A stretch of DNA of 64,000 nt. Source: Pisaster brevispinus (Eukaryota > Echinodermata > Asteroidea > Forcipulatida > Asteriidae). The stretch is taken from positions 11,607,091 through 11,671,090 of the forward strand of contig JAMKCF010000002.1 in assembly GCA_023634235.1 (NCBI GenBank), written 5' to 3'. The position numbers and the translations under genes are program-made. How positions within the stretch are numbered: position 1 is the first letter of the stretch; each line of letters opens with the position of its first letter. The notes below the pieces were generated by a model. That model searched no databases, had not been told where the DNA came from, and was given only the letters and a program-made list of their open reading frames with translations. Below are positions 46,860-63,415 of this stretch, in pieces.

Positions 46860-47270
46860 TTCCAAACCTATGCATCAAATGGAGCCCGGAGCCGGAGCCT
46901 GGGTCTAAGTCGAGGTCTGGAAAAGGACCTTGGTATAAATGCCCGTGATTTGCAGTTGCCGGCCAGAATAGGATTAGGATTAAAAAAGGAATAGCTTTTC
47001 GTGAGTCGCATTAGGGTTTAATTTAATAGAGCGTGTCATAAGATTGTTGCTAAAGGTGGCCAATGCTTCATCACATTTTATAGACCTTATCACGTTGCCA
47101 CCATAATGGTGAGGTTCACTCTCTCAAATAACAGTAACGAATGCCAAATTTATTGTACAAAAAGGAACCAGACTATTTCTCCTTCCAGTCTCGGTTTGGT
47201 TACATTGACTTGAATCGGAGAAAAATCAACATGGTTGCACCGTGATAAAGAGGTCTGTTGTGATCCAGCC
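46860..47270. other. Intron 4 of pseudogene 3 with GGAGCC-rich and dispersed repeats
   Basis: GGAGCCCGGAGCCGGAGCC near 46881 resembles a GGAGCC-rich stretch at 61800-61960. TTCACTCTCTCAAATAACAG and AAGGAACCAGACTATTTCTC (47110-47190) have counterparts in an intron of protease 4 at 52690-52860, so a dispersed repeat family is present in both. Confidence 0.4.
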
Positions 47271-48129
47271 GCAGCCGCTACTTCCGAAACACCTTTCTTC
47301 AGCTCGTCTGCATTTTTATACCATATCACTATTTCGTCGGTTTTGGATGAGTATAACTTACATGACAGGCATCTTTACCGCCCCCACTGACGCCTGCGCA
47401 GAACATGTTATCAGTGATGGCGCCACTGTAATCATGTTTACACTTTGAACTACTCAATGCCTTGATACCTCTCTTAGTTCATTGGATGTCTCGGTTGCAC
47501 CTTCTAAGACGGAGAGATGATGACATAATAATTCAATTGTTAAGCATGTATTGTTTTTACGATGACTCCAAAGGTGTCTAATTTATTTTATATATTTATT
47601 TTATTTTAATATTTTGTGCAAAACACTATTATGAGCATAGGCCGTCCAGGGAATGGCAGAAGCAAAAAAGAAAGAACAATAATTTGATTGTATAAAATAC
47701 ACAGAAATCTTGAATTGATTGTAGTAAAGCGTAAAAAAATCGGCATGTAAAATAATTTTGAATTTTGTATATACACATAAACCAATAATACCTAAAGCCC
47801 CCAATGAGTCAAACAAAAATAATAATTTTTTTTAAAACATAAAGACAAATCGAAGACTGTATGAAACACAACATTTGCTTACTTTGTGATTTAGAAACTG
47901 AAAACATTTAGTTTTGGGTAGCTCATTGGGACTATATATTTACACAGTGTACAGCACAGAAGAGGTCAAAATGTGACTTTATATGGACAGTTGCACACAG
48001 TGCTGAGCAATTTCGGGTGCCATTTTTTAGTGAATTTGCCGTTTTTATCACGCGTGCTGGGTCTGTGTTCACACAAACGCGTTTAGTCAATTCATTCGTC
48101 AAATATGGCAGCCAGCATGGCGAAGACGC

Positions 48130-49100
48130 GTATCGAAGAGAAAATGTATTGTCCCACAACAAAAACTACTTGTATGATATCGTGAAATAGTAACAATTAT
48201 CTTAAACTGACATATTTCGTTGAAAAAAAACCCCATCATTTATCGTTAAAACCTACTGTTTGTGTGATTCTTTTACATGCACTACCAATGCCGGTACGGG
48301 ATCTACGGCTTAATTTTCCATCCGAAGGACAATACAGATCAGAAACACCAGAGCTTCAGTCCGGTGCTCTTAACCGCTCGGCCACTACGCGACCCTCCCG
48401 TTGTACCACTCTTAGGGCTGGTTAAAAGATACTAACCTACCGTGCGTTCTCCCCCAGCCGCTGACAAGTAGATCTGAACCTACCGATGGTTGACTCGAAC
48501 TGATCTTAATTGTTTGTACTTTATCGTTGAGTGTTGCCGGGGTATCAAGATGAAGGAACGCCATGTCGTTATCGCTATTGTATGGGTCGTAATTCGGATG
48601 TTCGGTCCATGTTGCTTGGATGAATTGCTGCCCGGGTTTGTCATGAGTCTTCTTTAAGTGGTATCCCAGACCAACGTACACGGAACCAAAAGCTCTTTAA
48701 TTAATAAAAAAAGAAAAGAAAAAAAAAGAGTAAAACCCTGACACACAGTCGTTGACAACACATGAAGGCTATATTTTATTCATTCATATGTATAGGCCTG
48801 TGCATAAGGCAGCGTATACTTTTGGTAATTACTCTACAAGTTAATGGTCATAAAAACTGTCTTGGTAAGGAACACTGAAGAGCTATTAATGGTATAAAAC
48901 AGTGCGAGAAACGACCCCCTTTGATGTAGTTTCAGTAGAAAGAGGTAATTGTCACCTCAAAAATTTGAATCTGAGAAAAGCTTCAGGGCATGAAGCCTTT
49001 CTCTGGCATCTGAAAGCACTACATTTTATGCAGCAAGGGTGTTTTAAAAAATTGCTTTCTTGCTACCACGATGACCACTAAGGCCCAAAGTTTTTTCAGA
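48130..49100. repeat. Segmental duplication, left copy
   Basis: Spans introns and exon 3 of pseudogene 3. ATGTATTGTCCCACAACAAA at 48142, the SINE at 48273, exon 3, AAACCCTGACACACAGTCGT at 48734 and AAAGCTTCAGGGCATGAAGC at 48978 recur in the same order at 62790-64000. Confidence 0.8.
48273..48408 (-). mobile_element. tRNA-derived SINE, 3'-truncated
   Basis: On the minus strand it reads GTCGCGTAGTGGCCGAGCGG (box A), GAAGCTCTGGTGTTTCTGATC and TTGTCCTTCGGATGG, then is cut off. The duplicate at 63115 keeps the tail, so the truncation followed the duplication. Confidence 0.7.
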
Positions 49101-50548
49101 GATGCATTATTTTAAGCATATTTTGGGATACACCAAGTGAGGATTATTGGTCTTTAACAATTACCCAAAGTGCTCAAAGTAAGAAATGTTGACCGTAGAG
49201 CAAAATTCGATTTTGGAGACTGTTGACTTACACACAGTGTGCTGCTGAAATTACCCAACTCTCATGAACCAAAGTTCCTCCACAGAACTGAGATTTGCTT
49301 TCCCCATTATGGCCACTTGGTAGGGTCAGCTGTTGGGTACAGATTCATCTCCACCCACGATGAGAGAACACGAACAATTCTGTATCAATACAGCTGGAAC
49401 GTGTTAAATAAATAAACAAATAAATTAACCACTTAATAAAATAAAATCATATAGTGTGGCAGATGAGATGGGTAAAATTTGGTTGCACGCAATAGCTGTT
49501 ACAGGAACTGTAAACGGTTTAGATTGTTTCTGGACAAAGCAATCTGGTATTTGTGGTTTTCGACTTGCGTTTCACTAGCTTCATCAAAATTGTACGAGCG
49601 CTCCAAGGTTTTTCGTGTAACTTATTGTTAATAGAGGGCGCTGCATAAAACCAAGTTGGTGGACTGAGTTCGATCAAAATTTTTTACTTATTTTGCAAAT
49701 GCGGTAGTTGCTGTGGAGTAATTCATAAATGTGTTAATTGGTAGAACTTTTCAAGGACCAAACAAAGTAACAAAATCAACAGAAAACTTTACGTATAGGT
49801 AATTAATAAATTCATAGTGACCTGTTTCGAAGTATTCACTTGTTAAACTTACCCATGGCTACAAGAAGACCAAAACCCTTCATGTTGACGATGTGACACG
49901 ACGCTAGACGCTAAACAAAGAAGGCACACGACCAAACTTGAAAAGCTGCTGCATGTGCCACTATATGAACCAAAACAATGTATCGAACGAAGCGTGATGT
50001 ATACGTCATTGGGTATGCGTCACTGATAGGCACATGGCTACTTCACAGGGAAAGATAGAAGATAGAAGAAGATAATTATATGCTAACGTGAAAAACTTAA
50101 ACTGAGACCAAGTAATTTTGACCTTTTTTCGATAAGAGGTTGTTTGTCTTTGTGATAAGACAGAACTGAACCTAGTAAAATATATCAAGAGAAAAAATTA
50201 GCTAACTGCATAATTGAAACTCGCACAAAATCTTGGCAGTCACAGGTTACTTCCATTGTTCTATTATTCCCGTTTCTAAAGAATTCCTCTGTGCGGTACC
50301 TCTAAAACAAAGAAAACCTTTTGGGGTAGCAATATTCCATTGTGAAAAGTACCCCTTGGATATTTTGTGTTTGCAATGGCAAGCAAGTGCGTGTTGACCT
50401 CAAATCGTGGGCCCATCTTTGTTGAACTCTTTGTCCTGGTAAAGTGGACCCCATTATTTTCCTCCGTGATAGCAACCGAGAACCTATTGTCCCTTTTGTT
50501 ATCAGTCGTCGGTTCCAAACTCACACACACACACACACACACAACCTT

Positions 50549-50834
50549 ACGGATCCGGTTTGTGGGGTACTGCTATTGTTGTTCTATTGTTCCCTTTTCT
50601 AAAGAATTCCCTTGTAGGGCCCTATTGTTCCTATTGAAATTGCCTTGTGGGGTCCATTGTTCCATTGTTAAAAGTACCCCGTAAGTTGGCATGTGTAAGG
50701 GCATACACACATACGGATCCGGTTTGTTGGGTACTGCTATGTTGTTCTATTATTCCCTTTTCTAAAGAATTCCCTTGAGGGGCCCAATTGTTCCTATTGA
50801 AATTACCTTGTTGGGTCCATTGTTCCATTGTTGT
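50549..50834. repeat. 163-bp tandem repeat with flanking CA microsatellites
   Basis: ACGGATCCGGTTTGTGGGGT at 50549 recurs at 50713 as ACGGATCCGGTTTGTTGGGT, each followed by TTCTATTRTTCCCTTTTCTA and AAGAATTCCCTTG, then GTCCATTGTTCCATTGTT. A third, partial and diverged copy is near 50251-50355. Confidence 0.75.
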
Positions 50835-51284
50835 CAGGACCCCACAAATGCCCTTCTGTGTGCCCACCCACACACACACACACACACACACGCATACCTA
50901 GCCTGTCTTTATTCCAACGGCTAAAGACAGGGACCAGTCTACAAAACTGTTTACATCCCTCTCCTTATCAACCGATGGAAAATCCATCTTCAGCTTCTCC
51001 TTTTCTCCCTTAGTTTTGAATGATACCGAAATTTAATGATTTAATGTGTGCTGATTTTGTTTAAACTGTTGTCATAATCAAAAGGTATTTGGAATTGACC
51101 CTGAACCGGGCATGTGTTAGCATCTTCTCTGATAAGTCTCCGATAAATCGCGGTTGCACCGTTTTAGGAGTCAGATTCGTTGTGTTTTTGGCCGTGCCAA
51201 ATCAAGCGCTCTGGTACGGCTGTGGCCGTTGTCTGCAGTGATGGTAAACGTTAAACAACAGGCCTTCTCAGCGATCCACACTCT

Positions 51285-51460
51285 ACTAACTCCGTGGTCA
51301 GAATTGACCCAGACTCCGGGTCTAGGGACCTGACCCATTTGCGGGTCAAAGTTTCTTGGAAAGTTGGATTTTGCGTCAGTCTGACCCATTTTTGGGTCAT
51401 TTGACACCGACTCGGGGTCGTACTGACTCAAATGGGTCAGGCCCCACGGAATCCGGTTTA
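51285..51460. mobile_element. GACCC-rich inverted-repeat MITE
   Basis: CTCCGTGGTCAGAATTGACC at the left and GGGTCAGGCCCCACGGAATC at the right are loosely inverted. The interior repeats TGACCCATTT..GGGTCA palindromes. Same family as 9745, 55945 and 56930. Confidence 0.6.
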
Positions 51461-51653
51461 ATGATCCAGCCGTAGCCGCAGCCAAAGCCTCAGCAAAAAG
51501 CCGGCAATTCGGACACTCTTACGTGTCACTTGCCCTCATCAAATTGAACTGGTCAGATCTCGATATGAAAACAAGATTATTATTTACTGCGAAAATGCCA
51601 TATGTTTTACATCTCCTATGTCTGTATTTTGTATTGACGATATTTCTTGCGGT

Positions 51654-51659
51654 TATAAA
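51654..51659 (+). promoter_or_regulatory. TATA box of protease 4
   Basis: GGTTATAAATCG lies 90-95 bp upstream of the start codon, a fitting distance for a short 5'UTR. No competing TATA-like word is closer. Confidence 0.6.
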
Positions 51660-51748
51660 TCGAGGCCTTTGTCGTGCATGTTCAGTCTTCTCTCACCGAC
51701 TGACCCACTTCACTAGCTTGTTACTGCATGACGTCCATCACCGTGACA

Positions 51749-54395
51749 ATGAAGTGTGTTCTCCTTGCTCTGGGTGAGTCTATATTTCCTTCATTTTCTA
51801 ACAAAAAGCATGTTCAGTGCGTACTACGAAAGCCCACAGGTGAAATACTACTTTTAATGAGTATTCTAGTGGTAGGATGCGGCTCTCTTTTGGTGATCGC
51901 GACTTTGTTTTGGCTGCTCAAAGGTTGTGGTATGCACAACCGCCTTCTCGGGGGGGGGGGGGGGGTGTTAATTCGCTGGCTAAATTAGTGGTTCAGGGAG
52001 AAATAGTCTGTAACTACATTTTTATATTGTTTTGTTCCCCCTTAAGTTGAGTGTGTCTGCTTCGTAAGATTTGTGTTTGTCTGTGTGCGCAATATGTTTG
52101 CTGCATCCGTTTGGAGTTAATACATTTTTGTATTTTTAGGTTGTATGTTTGACGTAATTATAGTTGTTTGTACTTTGATGTAATTTTTAATGGAGTTTAA
52201 TCGTAGTTTGCGCGTGAGAACATCCTCGGAAGGTGAAGGCGCACTGAAAATGTAATAAACTATTATTCTTTTTATTGTTATTATTATTATTAGCGCCAAC
52301 AAGAAACTAATTCAAAATCTATTATATTACGGATTCACAATCCGTACTTACAGATTCTTAAATTAACTAAACCTTCAGTTTTCATTGTAAACTTATGCCA
52401 AACGATTTAAGTGATTTTAAGATCAGTTGTTTGAAGTAGCTTTGGTAGTCGTCTAATTTTTTGGTATTGATATATTTCAGCTGTGCTTATCCCAAGCTGT
52501 TTGGGTTCCCTCATCGTGGGTGGAAAGGAGTCTACCCCACACAGCCGACCCTACCAGGCGGCTATCATGTACAAGAAAAAGGGAATCTTTTGCGGGGGCT
52601 CGTTAATTCACAATAACTGGGTTGTCACCGCCGCACACTGCGCGTAAGTATATAAGTCACTGCAATATCACCCAACACCCAATAGTAATATAGACCCTGT
52701 ATCCAGTAAACAGTAATGAATGCTTGTATTCTTTGTTCAAAAATGAACCAGGCTGTTTCCCCTCCGAGCCTCGGTTTGCTTACCGTAATTTTTACAAGCA
52801 AATATTGGATTCCCCAAAATGGCGAACGTGGTAGACAGTAGCCGCGAGTAACGCTAGTGTAAAGTTTTCCGACACCCTTTGAGCAAGAACCACACCTTGA
52901 CTAAGTTCGTTTGAATGTATTTTCCGTAGCCCTAAAACCGGTGGAGTCGCACGTGTGGGTCTCGGGTATCACGAGAAGAATCAACACGATGGACCGAACC
53001 AACAGTTTATAACGGGCAAATGGATGGTTCACCCTGAGTTCGGTCTTGGTGGGCACAATTTGAATAACGACATAGCTTTAATCCAGCTAGATACTCCAGC
53101 TGTCTACAACACCGACGTTCAACCAATCAGCATCGGTTCAAGTCCCCCCAAGAAAGGCCTGGAGATGCTCGTGAGCGGTTGGGGAAGACTAGAAGGTCAG
53201 TACACTTGATTGCAGCTAAATCCTTTCTCCACACACGCAGATCCTTTTTACTTAATCGCGTGCCATCCTTTAGTTTGCCATGTGTACTACTACAACGCTC
53301 AAATATGTAAATGTAGAGGGCAATATTTTCCAAAATTGAGGTAAGGTCGTGACCAGGCAGACAAGGTCGGTGTCCTGATGGATTCGTCAGCATTGTTCGG
53401 AAGGTTTAGTTTTTTTCTCTTTGAATTTTCAAACGGTGGGGTGAACGAGTTTTCATGTCGTTTTGTATGTATTGTGAAATAACTTTGAAATGACAAGGAT
53501 GTAGGTGTGGGTTTTATAAACTCAAACAAAATGTTGAATGTATTTCGTTTTTGCATCGTCACAAAATAGAATCCCCGCGTGAAATCTGTTTTGACATATC
53601 CCCCGGCTTCGCCTCGTGAAACGAAATAATCCAGATGTCACATCGTGATTATGTTCTGCGACAATGCATCCAATATTTGTCTGTTAATCACATTGCTTAA
53701 AAGTTACGTCTAACCCATGAGCAGAAGAGCAACTTTATGTATAACGCGAACACTGAACGAAACACAACAACTAAAAACTATTACTGTTTTATTTTTTAAC
53801 CAGTGATTTCAGACTGCTCCTTGGCAAGTTTGGATTGTAAAAACAAAATGACTGCCTATCCTTATTGGTAAATTGTGATATCTTTTTTTGTTTCTTTACA
53901 GCAAGTGCAAGGGCCACTCCTATCGCACTGAATGAGGTTGTAGTTTACGCAAACAGTCGTCAAGAGTGTAAAAATGCATACAAAAAAGCAACAGCCAACA
54001 TGTTCTGTGCTGGAGTTAGCAAAGGAGGGAAAGACAGTTGTCAAGTGAGTCTCTTCAACCAAGTAGATGGATACATGTTTTAGTTCTATTTCAAACTTTA
54101 TAAATACTGTACCGGTTGGAGGAACTGTGTCTATACAACTAGGAAAAACAAAGTTTTTTTTTTTTTTCAATTGCTCATCCTTGTTTTGGGTATGATTTAT
54201 CAACAGGGTGACAGCGGTGGTCCAATTGTCAGTGACTTTGCCGACTCCTCACACGTGCCTGATGTGCGCTTAAACGGTATAGTCAGCTTCGGTATCGGCT
54301 GTGCTCAGGCAAAGTATCCCGGCGTGTACACAAAGATAGCCAACTACTGTACCTGGATAAATGAAAACACCAACGGTGACGTCAGCTGTGCTTAA
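51749..54395 (+). CDS. Trypsin-like serine protease 4, five exons
   Basis: Exons 51749-51773, 52481-52643, 52930-53195, 53902-54044 and 54207-54395 sum to 786 nt, one frame of 261 aa, with intron phases 1, 2, 1, 0. The N-terminus [19 protein letters not shown] is essentially all signal peptide, with mature IVGG starting at residue 20. Triad: His61 (TAAHC), Asp110 (NNDIAL), Ser202 in a normal GDSGGP. Asp196 (GGKDSC) predicts trypsin specificity. Position 215, usually Trp (SWG), is Phe here (SFGIGC). Expected disulfides are present, including the C-terminal YC...VSC pair. A TATA box lies at 51654 and an AATAAA at 54590. It is the only protease of the window on the plus strand. A G-run lies in intron 1 (51951-51965). 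Likely a functional secreted enzyme. Confidence 0.9.
52680..52870. repeat. Dispersed repeat in protease 4 intron 2
   Basis: CCAGTAAACAGTAATGAATGC, AATGAACCAGGCTGTTTCCC and TCCCCAAAATGGCGAACGTGG are shared in diverged form with 47080-47230 and, in part, with 12130-12200. No inverted ends were found. Confidence 0.45.
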
Positions 54396-55439
54396 TTAGT
54401 GCTGAGTCTTTTCAGAATTATTATGTTTTGCTTTTACCTCTGACCCTATAAAGGTTATCAGCTATGCCATAGGTCATGTAATCCTGTCCAGTTTCCCTCG
54501 CTCTCCAGGGGCCCAGCATGATGTAAGGAAACTTTGGAATGGTCATAAATCTCAGAGAATTGAGAACATAATTTGGGCATAATTAGAAGAATAAAAAACA
54601 AACAAACAAGTGATTTGTGTCGAAGGGGACACAGCGGTCCTGGGTAACTATAAACGCTCGCGTGCAGGGCACAAATCCATGGCTCTGCTAACTGGTCAGG
54701 AGAGCGGAGAATTGTTACCATAAAGGGACACATTGCCTTCGGATTGGGTGCTTTTGGCCTATAAAACCGTTAGTTATGAAATACATATGGTTGGAAAGAT
54801 AGATTTTAAAAGCAGAATAAATTGATTTACACATAATAGAATCACTCGAAACTGTGATTTTCCTCACATTTTGTGAACTAACACGGTCCGTTTTTTTTGT
54901 TGAGTTAAAGAAAAAGGTTCTACGGAATGGCAGAACCAACCCTTTCCATTGATTTGAACATTATCATGATAGCCAAGATCGCCCTAAAGTTGCACAAAGC
55001 TCCTTTGTTGTAAATCATATTTAAGAAAAAAAGCCATGTGTTCTAGAAAAAACCCATGTTATAATAAACAAAATCTCACGTCTCAATTTAAAATGGAAGC
55101 CTGCTTTTGTTATTCTGAAAGTTGTTTAAAAAATAAATAACTAATCTTTTGTGGTTGATACACGACAGCGTTGTGGATACAGTCGACCTCCGTGCCTTTG
55201 GGAGATGATCAAAGCATGGCCCTTCCCGTCTCGTTTGGAAGTCTAAATCCGACATCAGATGAGGGAAACACTATAGAGAGATGATATTCTAATAACAATT
55301 AAACCAACCGGCCAGCAGTAGCAGGACTATCGAAGATATCCCATACCCGCATGTGCACAATAGGGGATTCCATTTGGCGGAATTGCTTTATTAGCTTTTT
55401 ATAATTATGAACAGTGCGCAGCGGCGACACCCTGTAGCT

Positions 55440-55690
55440 GTGAACCGAGTTTTTCCCACGTCCCGCTTACAGGCGTCATTAAGCTAAGCCAAGCTCATCC
55501 TATCACCAGTTCCGGCCTTTGCGTACCTTTGGGCTAGGCCTACTTGTCGTAAAACGTCTTCGGCAGTACTTTAGCGGCTCGCGGGATTCTCCTGAAGACA
55601 ATCAGAGCGTACTTATCGAAACGTCGATCTGTCACACCAACGGCTCGTTTCAGAACCAGAGAGATGCACCAAATAAATGCCCTTTATAGA
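55440..55690 (+). mobile_element. GAAAC-core element, plus-strand copy
   Basis: TAAGCTAAGCCAAGCTCATC, TTCCGGCCTTTGCGTACC and GGATTCTCCTGAAGACAATC, then TTATCGAAACGTCG, match in order the minus-strand element at 32604-32858. AATAAA words follow near 55673-55700. This is the most complete core of the three copies, although one base pair of its hairpin is mismatched. Confidence 0.55.
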
Positions 55691-55944
55691 ATAAAAACCT
55701 CATTCTAAGTGCCTTTTGATTTCGGGCTTGGATTGTGACGTACAACTTTAATTGCTAATTTAATAATACCAGCTTTTTTAATGCGCCAGTATCAGCTACA
55801 GATGACCATATTGAGCTGATGTCCACTCATTTTGTTTTAATAAAGCTATGTAGATTTATGAATTCTGAAACCGATTTCAGCTTCTTGTAAGGTTTTACAA
55901 GGTGCCAATATACCATAACGCACACAGTCAAAACCGTGATTTTC

Positions 55945-56125
55945 TCAACGAGTCAGAATTGACCCGGATCTGAGGCCCGTGATGTCTGATCCATTTCTGG
56001 GTGAGTGTAAGCTTGACGCATTTCTGGGTCATTTTATAACATTTTCCAGATCATACTGCCCAATGGTCAGGACCTAGCTGGTGCCGGAACCGGGTCAATC
56101 TTGACCCGGAAGCTTAGAATGTAGG
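55945..56125. mobile_element. GACCC-rich inverted-repeat MITE
   Basis: GTCAGAATTGACCCGGATCT near the left end and ACCGGGTCAATCTTGACCCG near the right end, with CATTTCTGGGTCATTTT inside. Confidence 0.6.
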
Positions 56126-56929
56126 TCTCTTTTCAGCTGAGAAGACTGAGAAATTTGAAAACAAATTAGATTGGAGTTTACTATAATGATCTTAAGGCAG
56201 CAAAGGGTGCACTGTTCTTGGATATCAATCAATAAATCAATACACATTTTTGGGGCACTAAATTATTCACGTTGAAGGGTTTGCCCAACGAACGATTTTA
56301 CTCCGTCAACAATACGTGCTGAACCACAGTCACCCAAAATCTCTGATACCACAATACAAACAGTTCTAAAATGAAAAATGAATTAAACGTCCAAACACCG
56401 TAACAAAATAACTATTTTCTTCACATACTTTATCTGGTTTATTTTTCAAATGCCTAAGTACATGTGTTTCAATTTAAATATAATATTACTCTTTGGGGGA
56501 AATGGAGCCTTGACTTGTGATTGGGTTACATTCAAATTGTTGGTTGTTTATTGTATATATTTGTTGTTTTTTTTTGTAGAAAATCCAATGCTCTTTGAAT
56601 TGGCTCATGCTCTTGGCACATTGTGTGGAGTCTGAAACTGATATTTTGTTGTTTTTACATATTTATTGTTTTAAATGTTGTTTTAAATATTGCGGTTTTT
56701 GTTTTGATAAACTACATAAATTATGTTACAGTACTTATTTTTGAACACTTCCCGAAAAATGATTTTTGTTGTTGAAAAGATAGCTCCAATATCTGCAATT
56801 TATTGCCGTTATTCTAAACGACTTCCTGTGATTGTAATTCATAACCCACAGCTGCCGGGTCTGTTATTAATATATTATTATATACTAAAACACAGTACTA
56901 GCTACAATTTTAAATAAAAACTCCCATGT

Positions 56930-57143
56930 CAGAACTGACCCGGGTCCCATGGGGCCTGCTTGGTCAGTGTGACCCGGAGTCTGTGTCAAAATGACCCAGA
57001 AATGGGTCAAACTGACGCAGGATCCGAGTGAAAATTCCATTTTATAACCAATGTCCGTGTCTTGCTAAGCCAGATAAGGCACAACGAGTCCCCTTGGACC
57101 CGAAGTTCGGGTAACTTGTGGTCCGGGAGGTCTTAGGGTGTAC
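56930..57143. mobile_element. GACCC-rich inverted-repeat MITE
   Basis: GTCAGAACTGACCCGGGTCC on the left and TGGTCCGGGAGGTCTTAGGG ending at 57138 on the right, with GACCCAGAAATGGGTC in the centre. Confidence 0.6.
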
Positions 57144-57211
57144 AACTTAAATCACAAGCAATAATCAGTTGTTAAATGTGAGGCTTTTTCATGTGGCAGT
57201 AGATATATGTT

Positions 57212-62490
<5,279 letters not shown>

Positions 62491-62558
62491 GATGACGGTT
62501 GCAAGGTTGTCGATCGTTCAGTTGGGCAGAAGTGTAGAGACTGCAAGCGTCCGCTCGC

Positions 62559-62565
62559 TTATATA
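62559..62565 (-). promoter_or_regulatory. TATA box of protease 5
   Basis: On the minus strand TCTATATAAGCGAGCGG lies 69-75 bp upstream of the start codon, leaving a 5'UTR of about 40 bp. This is a clear core promoter. Confidence 0.75.
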
Positions 62566-63114
62566 GACTAGATGATGTTCAATGCTTTATGACATTTATT
62601 GTGTCGTGGGCAGTTAACAGATACCGTTTAGCAGGACTCGATTTAATCTCCCAGCCGAACTTTCTAAGTTACTTTTTCGTGTTTATACTATATCATGTGG
62701 CATATTCACAACAACAAACCCACCGGAAACGAGTGGGAGAATCTTATCTGGGTTGGAAAATTTTAATATACATGTTTTCCAGACATTAACGTTTTAAAAA
62801 GTAATGTATTGTCCCATAACCAAAATTACTTGCATGGTTTTGTGAAATATTAACAATTATCTCAATAACTGCCATATTGCGTTGTCAAAAACCCACCATT
62901 TATCGGTGTTTGTGTGATTGCAGAAGTTTACAAAACTTTCTCTGTGACACAACCCATGGAGGCCTCTATGGGTAACCTACCTCTATCTTGACAAAGTGAC
63001 GTAACTTCGTTAGTTGACCAGAGAAACAGTTCTCCGGGGCTAGGTCGATCCACTTACTATAGCTAGTTCAATCATGCAGCGTTCGAGTGAAATCTAAGAT
63101 CGACTATGGTTAAG

Positions 63115-63372
63115 TGAACTTATTTACTATAGCTCGCAGGCCGGGGAAAAACTTGTGAACAAGGGTGCTTGCTGTGTGAACCAGAAACACTGCGGTTAAT
63201 CCCTACTCTTCCACTAGAAGTATTCTGGATTCTCCTACGTACACTACCAATGCTAGTACGGTACCTACGGCTTATTGTCACATTCGAAGGACGACAGAGA
63301 TCAGAAACACCAGAGCTTGAGTCCGGGTATGCTCTTACCATTTTAACCACGACGCGACCTTCTCGTTTTACC
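63115..63372 (-). mobile_element. tRNA-derived SINE, fullest minus-strand copy
   Basis: Minus strand: a degraded box A (CGTCGTGGTTAAAATGGTAAG), CTCAAGCTCTGGTGTTTCTG, CGTCCTTCGAATGTGAC, then GTGTTTCTGGTTCACACAGC. Orthologous to the SINE at 48273 in the left duplicate. Confidence 0.7.
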
Positions 63373-63415
63373 ACTCTCGGCATAGAGCTGATTCTTTTAA
63401 AGATATAAACATAGC

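Larger units (their letters stand above)
46420..49883 (-). pseudogene. Trypsin-like serine protease pseudogene 3
   Basis: All five exons of the family are recognisable on the minus strand: 49883-49853, 49393-49232, 48694-48441, 47503-47362 and 46605-46420. Exon 1 still encodes MKGFGLLVAM, and exon 5 has GDSGGP and SWGIGC. Three lesions disable it. In exon 2 a CGA codon (NSRPYQ in the paralogues) has become TGA. Exon 2 is 162 nt instead of 163, a one-base deletion before FCGGT. In exon 4 four bases are missing after ELREV, which leads to an early stop. His57 (SAAHC), Asp102 (NDMAF) and Asp189 (GKDAC) remain. A decayed TATA-like CATATAG lies near 49961. The nearest intact relatives are proteases 4 and 5. 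Sequencing error could explain one lesion but hardly all three. Confidence 0.85.
49884..51653. other. Divergent spacer between pseudogene 3 and protease 4
   Basis: No gene seen. It contains the tandem repeat at 50549-50834, a related partial copy at about 50251-50355, (CA)n tracts at 50521-50543 and 50866-50891, and a GACCC-family MITE at 51285-51460. A TATA box for protease 4 lies at the right end. Confidence 0.5.
54396..57211. other. Spacer between convergent proteases 4 and 5
   Basis: Contains the 3' ends of both genes. AATAAA at 54590-54595 suits protease 4. Two GACCC-family MITEs (55945, 56930) and a GAAAC-core element (55440-55690) are present. The rest, including 56150-56920, is AT-rich with no supported gene. 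Confidence 0.5.
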
